A DNA stretch of 51,947 nt. It comes from Curtobacterium pusillum. GTDB taxonomy: Bacteria; Actinomycetota; Actinomycetes; Actinomycetales; Microbacteriaceae. Every line of letters begins with the position of its first letter. Position 1 is the first letter of the stretch. Position numbers and translations under genes: made by a program. The notes below the pieces were generated by a model. The model made no database searches, was not told the DNA's origin, and saw only the letters and a program-made list of their open reading frames with translations. Location: the NCBI RefSeq assembly GCF_013359865.1, contig NZ_JABMCE010000053.1, positions 1 to 51,947 of the forward strand, given 5' to 3'. Shown piece after piece: positions 42,631 to 51,947 of the stretch.

Positions 42631-42654
42631 CGGTCTCAACGAGGGTCGAGACCG
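42631..42654. terminator. Weak hairpin at the era/acyltransferase junction
   Basis: CGGTCTC (42631-42637) pairs with GAGACCG (42648-42654) over 7 bp with a 10-nt loop, and overlaps the stop of the acyltransferase. It may be all that separates the two convergent transcripts. Confidence 0.3.
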
Positions 42655-44669
42655 CCGGCCTCGTCGATGAGCTCCCCGAGAGCGGGCGCACTCGCGCGAG
42701 AGAACGACGGCGTCACGTGCACAGCGTCCGTTCGGATGAACGCGCCGTCCGCTGTACCGGGAGTGAGCCCGTCGACCGAGACGAGAGGGCGCGTGTCGAC
42801 GAGCCGGACATCGTGTTTGTCAGCAACGCGTTCGGTCGAAGCCATCCTCGACAGCCATTCTTGCGACACCCGCTGCGTGCATGCCTGGGGCGAACCGAAT
42901 CGAACATGGCACCGCGCCGGGTCCTTGCCGGCCGGGGGCGCTGTGAGTTGGAGCACGACTCCGGTCGTACCGCGGAGTTCCTCGAGCATGCTTGCACTCG
43001 CGCGCTCGAACTGCGACGCCGTCAGTACACCGCGGCCGTCGACCTGTTCGAACGGGATGCCGTCCATGCGCGAGCCGATGATGACGGCGTCCGGCCTGAG
43101 ATCTGCGACTCGATCGATGACCTGCTGTTGCACGCGTCCGCATTCGATTCCGCGTTGCACCTCGGCATCGATGAAGGGACAACCGTTCCGTGCGAGTACG
43201 ACCACCTTCCGGGACGGACGCGTCGTCCGCATCAGCTCGATGACTGCTTCGCTCCACGCACCGGCGATCGAATCCCCGACGAGGACGACCGTGTGCTCCG
43301 CGTCACTCGCACCGAACGTGCACTTCTCTTCTGGCAGCTCGAGTGAGAGGCGCCCACAGTCACGGGGGTCGGGGCCACCGGGGTGTCGCCCGTCATCGTG
43401 CAAGGCGGTGTCCCAGTTCGTCTCACGAAGCGCGCGTTCGAGCGACTCCTGACGAGCGTCGACCGACGAGGTCGGGGTGGGAGCGGCATGAGCGGGTGCA
43501 GTGATCACGGTCGAGGTGGGCAGGGCGGCTCCGATTGCTGCCATCGCGACTGCCGTCGAGGCGATGGTTCCGGCAGCGGTGAACGTCCGCCGAAGGCTGC
43601 TGGGAACAGTGCGGGCGCCACCCGCGAGCATCGGTCGTTCGATGAACGAGAACGACGCGGCTGCGAACGCGCAGGAGACCGGGATGACCGACCAAAGTGC
43701 TTCGGGATGCACCTGCTGCACGATGATGAGGATGGGGAAGTGCCAGAGGTAGAGCGAGTAGCTGATCCTGCCGAAGAAGCGAGAGACGCGGTTCTCGAGG
43801 AGCCAGGTGCCACCGCGAGGTGATCGTCCGCCCACGAGCACCAGGACGGTCCCGACCACGGCGGGCACCGCACCGGGAACCGGCATGGGCACCGACGGCG
43901 CGAAGAACACCATGCCGGACACGATCAGGGTCATGCCGCCGATCACGAGCACGAGGCCGCTCCGTTCCGACACCGGTCGGGCGCTGCCGATGAACACAGC
44001 GAGCATCGCTCCCGCCGCGAGTTCCCACGCCCTCGTCGCGGTGGAGAAGTACGCGGTCTGCGGATCGTCGACGGAGGTCACGAACGCCGCTGCGAGGGAT
44101 GAGCACACTGCCAAGGTGAGGAACGCCAGGAGGAGCCGCTTCAGCAGCGGGGACGATCGAACGGTTCCCGTTCGCCGTCGCACGATCCACGTCGACAGGA
44201 CGATGAGCAGCGGCCAGAGCGCGTAGAACTGCTCCTCCACCGACAGGGACCACGTGTGCTGGAAGGGTGAGACGACGTCGAAGCCCCCGAAGTAGTCGGT
44301 TCCCTGGCTAATGAACCACCAGTTCGAGACGGATGCGACCGCTGCTCCGAGAGGGGTGAGGAGGGAGACCGGGTCTTGCGACGGAAACAGGAGCAGAAGA
44401 GCCACCGCCGTGGTGCCCGCCATCGCGAGGAATGCGGGAGCGAGTCGGCGGACTCGGCGCAGCCAGAAGCGCCCGATGCGTATGCGACCGGTGCGATGGA
44501 CTTCGTCGAGCAGGGAGCGGGTGATGAGGTATCCCGAGATCACGAAGAAGACGTCGACGCCGAGGAAACCACCGGAGGGCGTCGCGAACGTGTGCTCCGT
44601 GACCACTGCCAGGACGGCCAAGGCGCGAAGGCCTTCGATGTCTGGTCGCTTGAGGGGTTGCTGCACCAT
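42636..44669 (-). CDS. OafA/YrhL-like acyltransferase with SGNH hydrolase domain
   Basis: Predicted membrane O-acetyltransferase that modifies peptidoglycan, a wall polymer or an exopolysaccharide. It has 677 residues. The acyltransferase-3 part (about 1-380, ten or more helices) has RPDIEGLRALAVLAVVTEHTF near 8 with the conserved His, and FLGVDVFFVISGYLITRSL near 38. A periplasmic C-terminal SGNH domain has block I VGDSIAGAW near 463 (catalytic Ser) and TDAVHVTPSF near 650 (Asp and His). The ATG at 44669 or 44684 could start it. Its 5' region is strikingly AT-rich and codon use is less GC-biased than that of neighbours, suggesting recent acquisition. Confidence 0.9.
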   Translation of the reverse strand: MVQQPLKRPDIEGLRALAVLAVVTEHTFATPSGGFLGVDVFFVISGYLITRSLLDEVHRTGRIRIGRFWLRRVRRLAPAFLAMAGTTAVALLLLFPSQDPVSLLTPLGAAVASVSNWWFISQGTDYFGGFDVVSPFQHTWSLSVEEQFYALWPLLIVLSTWIVRRRTGTVRSSPLLKRLLLAFLTLAVCSSLAAAFVTSVDDPQTAYFSTATRAWELAAGAMLAVFIGSARPVSERSGLVLVIGGMTLIVSGMVFFAPSVPMPVPGAVPAVVGTVLVLVGGRSPRGGTWLLENRVSRFFGRISYSLYLWHFPILIIVQQVHPEALWSVIPVSCAFAAASFSFIERPMLAGGARTVPSSLRRTFTAAGTIASTAVAMAAIGAALPTSTVITAPAHAAPTPTSSVDARQESLERALRETNWDTALHDDGRHPGGPDPRDCGRLSLELPEEKCTFGASDAEHTVVLVGDSIAGAWSEAVIELMRTTRPSRKVVVLARNGCPFIDAEVQRGIECGRVQQQVIDRVADLRPDAVIIGSRMDGIPFEQVDGRGVLTASQFERASASMLEELRGTTGVVLQLTAPPAGKDPARCHVRFGSPQACTQRVSQEWLSRMASTERVADKHDVRLVDTRPLVSVDGLTPGTADGAFIRTDAVHVTPSFSRASAPALGELIDEAGGLDPR

Positions 44670-44690
44670 ACAAATATATCGCATGGGAAA
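44670..44690 (-). promoter_or_regulatory. AT-rich promoter region of the acyltransferase
   Basis: On the minus strand the DNA reads TTTCCCATGCGATATATTTG and then the start. It has GATATA and TATATT as possible -10 elements. Such an AT-rich run is rare in this window. Confidence 0.4.
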
Positions 44691-44756
44691 TGCAAACCCC
44701 GCGTCGAGTGGTCGCGAGTCAATCGGCGGGATGACGCGTGCGGCAGTTCAGCGCCG

Positions 44757-44768
44757 TACCGTGGTGTG
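44757..44768 (+). promoter_or_regulatory. Leaderless -10 element before the histidine kinase
   Basis: TACCGT (44757-44762) lies 6 nt before GTG 44769. The same hexamer stands before the leuA leader peptide (49096-49101). Confidence 0.5.
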
Positions 44769-46052
44769 GTGTTCCGTCCCATGCTGCGCGCGCAGGTCAT
44801 CACCGACGTCGTCGTCGCCGTGGTCCTCGGCGCGCTCGTGCTCATCGCGACGGCCCGGGGGATGGACTCGCCGCTCGCGATCCTGACCGTGGTGGGGATG
44901 ACCGCCGCGCTGGCACTCCGGCGGCTCTCGCCCGGCGTCGCCCTCGCGACGGCCTGGGTGTTCGCGGCGTTCGAGATGGTGACCGGGCAGGACCCGGACC
45001 TGTCGAATCTGTTCATCGCGGGCGTCATGTACACGACCAGCGCGTACGGCAGCCGCCGGGTCCGGTTCGCGGGTCTCGTGTCGGCGATCGCCGGCCCCCT
45101 GATCGCCGCCGCCTACCTCGGTCTGGACGACTACCGGACCCGCACCGGCATCCAGACCGCGACGACGCCGGAGCAGGAGTCCCTCAAGGTCGCGATCTCG
45201 TACTTCGCCGTCGTCCTGCTCCTGCTGCTGCTGCCCTGGCTCGCCGGGCTCGTCCGCCGGGTCCGTCGCTCCGCGAGCCTGAGCCGCGAAGCCCAGCTCG
45301 TCGCCGAGCGCGACGCCGCCCGCGCCGATCGGGCCGTCGCCGTCGAGCAGGAGCGCGTCCGGATCGCCCGCGACATGCACGACATCGTGGCCCACTCGCT
45401 CGCGGTCGTGATCGCCCAGGCCGACGGTGCCCGCTACGCGCTGAAGGCCGACCCGGCGATCGCCGACGAGGCCCTCGGGACGATCTCCACGACCGCGCGC
45501 CGCGCCCTCGGGGACGTCCGCGAACTGCTCGGTGCGCTGCGGCACGAGCAGGGCAGTGCGCCGACTCCGGAGATCGACGACATCGACCGGCTCGTGGGGG
45601 AGATGCGCGGCGTCGGCCTCGACGTGCGGGTCGAGCGCGAGGGGGACCCGGCGGGTCTGCCCACCACGACGCAGCTCGCGGTCTACCGGATCGTCCAGGA
45701 GAGCCTGACGAACGCGTGGAAGCACGGCGAACCGGGGACCCCGGTGCACGCCGCTCTCACCTACCGACCGGACACCGTCGAGATCACCGTGGTGAACCGT
45801 CGCGCGGACGACGGCACCCGTGGACCGGGTACCGGCCACGGCCTCGTCGGGATGCGCGAACGTGCCACGATGACCGGGGGCACGATGACCGCGGGACCCC
45901 GCGGCGACGACTTCGCCGTCGCCGTCCGGATGCCGTCCGTCCCTGCGAGCGGCCACATGCCGCGCGGGCTCGTCCCGAGCACCACCTCGACCCCGACCTC
46001 GACCCCCACCTCGACCCCCACCTCGACCTCCAAGGAGCGCTCCGGCCGATGA
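44769..46052 (+). CDS. Sensor histidine kinase (NarL/LiaS-type, HisKA_3)
   Basis: Sensor of a two-component system that phosphorylates the next gene's product. It has 427 residues. Four or five hydrophobic helices occupy about 8-155 with short loops, so sensing is probably in the membrane. HisKA_3 follows with ERVRIARDMHDIVAHSL and phosphoacceptor His204. The HATPase domain shows VQESLTNAWKHGEPGTP near 310 (N box) and GHGLVGMRERA near 355 (G box). The C-terminal 30 residues repeat Thr-Pro-Thr-Ser, encoded by 12-nt repeats. The stop overlaps the response regulator start as ATGA. Confidence 0.93.
   Translation: MFRPMLRAQVITDVVVAVVLGALVLIATARGMDSPLAILTVVGMTAALALRRLSPGVALATAWVFAAFEMVTGQDPDLSNLFIAGVMYTTSAYGSRRVRFAGLVSAIAGPLIAAAYLGLDDYRTRTGIQTATTPEQESLKVAISYFAVVLLLLLLPWLAGLVRRVRRSASLSREAQLVAERDAARADRAVAVEQERVRIARDMHDIVAHSLAVVIAQADGARYALKADPAIADEALGTISTTARRALGDVRELLGALRHEQGSAPTPEIDDIDRLVGEMRGVGLDVRVEREGDPAGLPTTTQLAVYRIVQESLTNAWKHGEPGTPVHAALTYRPDTVEITVVNRRADDGTRGPGTGHGLVGMRERATMTGGTMTAGPRGDDFAVAVRMPSVPASGHMPRGLVPSTTSTPTSTPTSTPTSTSKERSGR
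45987..46031 (+). repeat. 12-nt tandem repeat at the 3' end of the histidine kinase gene
   Basis: Four units of about 12 nt (ACCTCGACCCCC type) encode a Thr-Pro-Thr-Ser tail. The tract is in frame and immediately before the ATGA overlap with the response regulator. Confidence 0.75.
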
Positions 46053-46723
46053 ACGAGACCCCGATCCGCGTCGCGCTCGTCGATGACCAGGCACTCTTCC
46101 GCACCGGCATCCGGATGCTCATCGACTCGCAGCCGGACCTGCAGTTCGTCGGCGAGGCCGGCGACGGTGCGGAGGGTGTCGAGCTCGTCCGTCGTGGTCG
46201 TCCGGACGTCGTGCTGATGGACGTCCGCATGCCGGTGATGGACGGCATCACCGCGACCGCGCACATCGTCGAGGACGGTGGAGCGGACGGCGCGAAGGTC
46301 CTCGTGCTCACGACCTTCGACTTCGACGAGGCGGCGGCGAAGGCGATCCGTGCCGGAGCGAGCGGCTTCGTGCTGAAGGACGCCGACCCGGAGTTCCTGC
46401 TCGCCGCGATCCGCACGGTGCACGCGGGGACGGCGGTCTTCGCGGCCTCGGCGACGCGCGAGCTCCTCCGCCGCTACGAGGACACCAGCGAGCAGGCCGC
46501 GTCGGTGCCGCCGGCGTTCGCCGACCTCACGCCGCGCGAACGGGAGATCTTCGACCTGGCCGCGCGAGGCTTCAGCAACAGCGAGATCGCGCAGCACGAG
46601 TACGTGAGCGAGGCGACGGTGAAGACGCACATCTCGCGGGTCCTCACCAAGCTCGAGCTGCGCGACCGGGTTCGGCTCGTCGTGTTCGCCCACGAGCACG
46701 GGCTCGTGGCGAAGCAGGACTGA
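46049..46723 (+). CDS. LuxR/NarL-family response regulator
   Basis: Cytoplasmic transcription factor paired with the upstream kinase. It has 224 residues. The receiver domain has the acidic pair Asp12-Asp13, phosphoacceptor Asp58 in VVLMDVRMPVMDG, a conserved Thr near 86 (LTTFD) and Lys near 108 (VLKDADP). The C-terminal GerE/LuxR helix-turn-helix lies at about 155-210 with LTPREREIFDLAARGFSN and SEATVKTHISRVLTKL. The next gene is an ABC transporter and lies 118 nt downstream behind a palindrome, so that operon is the most likely target. Confidence 0.95.
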   Translation: MNETPIRVALVDDQALFRTGIRMLIDSQPDLQFVGEAGDGAEGVELVRRGRPDVVLMDVRMPVMDGITATAHIVEDGGADGAKVLVLTTFDFDEAAAKAIRAGASGFVLKDADPEFLLAAIRTVHAGTAVFAASATRELLRRYEDTSEQAASVPPAFADLTPREREIFDLAARGFSNSEIAQHEYVSEATVKTHISRVLTKLELRDRVRLVVFAHEHGLVAKQD

Positions 46724-46728
46724 CCGAG

Positions 46729-46796
46729 GGCTCCTGTCATCCGCTCGGATGACTTCCCCACAGGGATCCGAGCCGAGCGGACCATCCACAGGAGCC
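46729..46796 (+). promoter_or_regulatory. Nested inverted repeats between the response regulator and ABC genes
   Basis: GGCTCCTGT (46729-46737) pairs with ACAGGAGCC (46788-46796), and CCGCTCGG (46741-46748) with CCGAGCGG (46773-46780), giving an interrupted long hairpin that may terminate the kinase-regulator transcript. Within it TCATCCG-CT-CGGATGA (46737-46752) is a perfect 7-bp inverted repeat with a 2-nt centre, a form suited to a NarL-type dimer. A CCTCCAG half-site follows at about 46816-46824. Confidence 0.5.
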
Positions 46797-46841
46797 GTCA
46801 GACCGACGCGGGGCGGGCCTCCAGAACGTCATCGTGGAGGC

Positions 46842-47590
46842 ATGACCACCAGCCATGCACCGATCATCCGTCTCGACCACGTCTCGAAGCACTACGGCGA
46901 CGCCGCGCGGCGGGTGACCGCGCTCGACGACGTGAGCGTGGACATCGGCGCGGGGGAGTTCACCGCGGTGATGGGACCGTCCGGGTCGGGCAAGTCGACG
47001 TTGATGCACGTCGCGGCCGGGCTCGACGCGGTGTCGGCCGGCCGGATCCAGATCGACGGCACCGACATCACCGGCCTGGCGGACAAGGACCTCACCGAAC
47101 TCCGACGTCGTCGGCTCGGGTTCGTGTTCCAGTCGTTCAACCTCGTCCCGACGCTGGACGTGAGCGAGAACATCCGGTTGCCGTTCCTCCTCGGTGGCCA
47201 CAGGCCGAGCCCTGAGGAGTCGGCGTGGATCGACCGGCTCATCGAGATGCTCGGACTGGGCAACCGGCTGTCGCACCGGCCGCACCAGCTGTCGGGCGGC
47301 CAGCAGCAGCGCGTCGCGATCGCGCGAGCGCTGGCATCCCGGCCCGCAGTGGTCGTGGCCGACGAACCGACGGGTGCACTCGACTCCCGGACCGGGCGCG
47401 ACGTGCTGCAGATCCTGCGCGGGGCCGTGTCGGAGTGGGGGCAGAGCGTGGTGATGGTGACGCACGACCCGGTGGCGGCGGCGAACGCGGACCGGATCCT
47501 GTTCCTCGCGGACGGGCGTGTCGTGGGCGACCGCCCCGCGATGGACGCCGCCGCGATCTCGACCACGATGCTCGGGATGGAGGCCGCCGC

Positions 47591-47594
<4 letters not shown>
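46842..47594 (+). CDS. ABC transporter ATP-binding protein (MacB/LolD type)
   Basis: ATPase that works with the next gene's FtsX-like permease. It has 250 residues. Walker A is GPSGSGKST at 45-53, Q loop VFQSFNLVP near 93, signature LSGGQQQR near 148 and Walker B VVVADEPTGALD near 168. The ATG at 46842 is preferred, with CATCGT 6 nt upstream as a possible leaderless -10; an earlier in-frame ATG lies in the palindrome region and gives a non-conserved extension. The family includes antimicrobial-peptide and lipoprotein exporters, and adjacent kinase-regulator genes fit a stress or peptide-detoxification module such as BceRSAB, but the kinase type differs from BceS. Confidence 0.92.
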
Positions 47595-51009
<3,415 letters not shown>

Positions 51010-51016
51010 CCTCCCT

Positions 51017-51092
51017 CCCGCAAAACGCAACGTTGGCGGTTCTGCGCAGCGACATACCGCTGCGAGGTGCCGCCGACGTTGCGTTTTGCGGG
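51017..51092. repeat. 76-bp nested palindromic element, copy 2
   Basis: The outer 23-nt arms (51017-51039 and 51070-51092) pair with one mismatch and begin with CCCGCAAAACGCAACG. An inner hairpin of 7 bp, CGCAGCG (51045-51051) with CGCTGCG (51058-51064), fills the centre. It lies 7 nt after the leuA stop and so can act as a terminator. The other copy is at 2438-2513. Confidence 0.85.
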
Positions 51093-51119
51093 TCGGCGCG
51101 GGGCGTCGGTGGGGAGGGG

Positions 51120-51131
51120 GATACTGGAGCC
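51120..51131 (+). promoter_or_regulatory. Leaderless -10 element before recO
   Basis: GATACT (51120-51125) lies 6 nt before ATG 51132. Confidence 0.45.
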
Positions 51132-51947
51132 ATGCCGCTGTACCGGGACGAGTGCGTCGTGTTGCGCACCCACAAGCTCGGGGAAGCCGACCGCATCGTC
51201 ACGATGCTGAGCCGGCAGCACGGCAAGATCCGCGCGGTGGCGAAGGGCGTCCGGCGGACCGCGTCGAAGTTCGGGTCCCGGCTCGAACCGTTCATGGTCG
51301 TCGACGCCCAGTTCTACGAGGGCCGCTCGCTCGACATCGTCACCCAGGCCGAGTCCCTCGGGTCGTACGGCGCACAGATCGTCGCCGACTACGGGGCGTA
51401 CACCGCTGCCAGCGCCATGGTCGAGACCGCCGACCGCCTGAGCGAGGCCGACGCCGGGCTCCAGCAGTACCTGCTCCTCGTCGGCGCGTTGCGTTCCCTG
51501 TCCCGCGGTGAGCACGTGTCGAGCGCGACGCTCGACTCGTACCTGCTCCGGGCGATGAGCATCGCGGGGTGGGCGCCCTCGTTCCGTGACTGTGCGGTGA
51601 CCGGTGAGCCGGGGCCGCACTCCGCGTTCGTCGTCCAGCTCGGCGGTGTCGTGGCCGACCACGCTGCTCCTCCGGGCACGCCGCGGCTCGACGACGACAC
51701 GCTCCGCCTGCTCGGGTCGTTGCTCGCCGGCGACTGGCGGGTGGTCGACGCAGCCGACGAACGCACTCGGTCCCGGGCCTCCGGCGTGGTCGCGGCCTAC
51801 GCGCAGTGGCACCTGGAACGGTCGCTCCGGTCCCTGCCGCACGTCGACCGCAGCGAGCACCCCGCCGCTGTGGCGCCCACGCCCGGCGGTGTCCCGGCCG
51901 CGGTCGCGGCGACGCCGGCCCCGGCGGTGCCCACCCCGGCTGACGCC
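51132..51947 (+). CDS. recO: DNA repair protein RecO (5' part, cut by the window edge)
   Basis: Mediator that helps load RecA on single-stranded DNA in the RecFOR pathway. The window holds the first 272 codons and no stop. The N-terminal OB-fold starts [22 protein letters not shown], followed by the usual segments [22 protein letters not shown] and [12 protein letters not shown]. The normal length is about 240-260, but the last 25 visible residues are Ala/Pro-rich and extend beyond the domain. The Cys residues of the zinc finger found in some RecO are not evident (a single Cys near residue 155). It follows leuA and the 76-bp element, as expected for the era-leuA-recO order. Confidence 0.93.
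   Translation, partial: MPLYRDECVVLRTHKLGEADRIVTMLSRQHGKIRAVAKGVRRTASKFGSRLEPFMVVDAQFYEGRSLDIVTQAESLGSYGAQIVADYGAYTAASAMVETADRLSEADAGLQQYLLLVGALRSLSRGEHVSSATLDSYLLRAMSIAGWAPSFRDCAVTGEPGPHSAFVVQLGGVVADHAAPPGTPRLDDDTLRLLGSLLAGDWRVVDAADERTRSRASGVVAAYAQWHLERSLRSLPHVDRSEHPAAVAPTPGGVPAAVAATPAPAVPTPADA

Overview
The window reads as a core chromosomal segment of a high-GC Gram-positive actinobacterium, most likely a member of Microbacteriaceae close to Curtobacterium or Clavibacter. The basis is the very high GC content, the DUF3043 protein, the ctaC-ctaD-ctaF order of an actinobacterial cytochrome aa3 oxidase, the long form of LeuA, the many promoters placed directly against start codons, and the gene order hrcA-dnaJ-rsmE-HIT-phoH-ybeY-CNNM-era-leuA-recO. 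The genus is inferred from gene content and order only.

Layout. 1-2.4 kb: a repeat-rich gap, a DUF3043 membrane protein and a divergent M20 dipeptidase. 2.6-6.3 kb: an IscA/ErpA-type Fe-S carrier, then cytochrome c oxidase subunits II, I and IV. 6.5-11.9 kb: a divergent glucose-6-phosphate dehydrogenase, then a minus-strand App1-type phosphatase and GH15 glucoamylase/trehalase, then a TetR regulator. 12-15.3 kb: an osmoprotectant-type ABC importer whose four genes overlap by 4 nt. 15.6-21.4 kb: cydABDC, cytochrome bd oxidase and its ABC exporter. 21.5-34.8 kb: leuS, comEA, comEC, holA, rpsT (minus), an aminotransferase, lepA, a DUF1990 protein, a HAD hydrolase (minus) and hemW. 34.8-42.6 kb: a DUF4870 protein, then the heat-shock and ribosome-maturation cluster hrcA-dnaJ-rsmE-HIT-phoH-ybeY-CNNM-era. 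42.6-49 kb: an apparently inserted accessory block holding an OafA-like acyltransferase (minus) and a histidine kinase, response regulator, ABC ATPase and FtsX-type permease. 49-51.9 kb: leuA behind a leucine-rich leader peptide, and the 5' part of recO.

How the parts work together. Two terminal oxidases (aa3 and bd) give respiratory flexibility. ComEA and ComEC are the DNA-uptake channel proteins. HrcA probably represses its own promoter through a degenerate CIRCE element lying at the transcription start. leuA is probably controlled by attenuation through a 14-codon leader with four consecutive Leu codons.

I did not find an obviously new multi-gene system such as a defence island, CRISPR array or large gene cluster. 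The most interesting unexplained signals are non-coding: (i) a 76-bp nested palindrome present in two copies 48 kb apart, each after a stop codon; (ii) a family of palindromes built on GGAGGCGCGG / CCGCGCCTCC, found both as terminator-like hairpins and as solitary half-sites in front of genes; (iii) a 47-nt direct repeat at the left edge; (iv) operator-like perfect palindromes before cydA and before the ABC transporter; and (v) a comEC frame that does not stop before holA and runs 793 nt into it.
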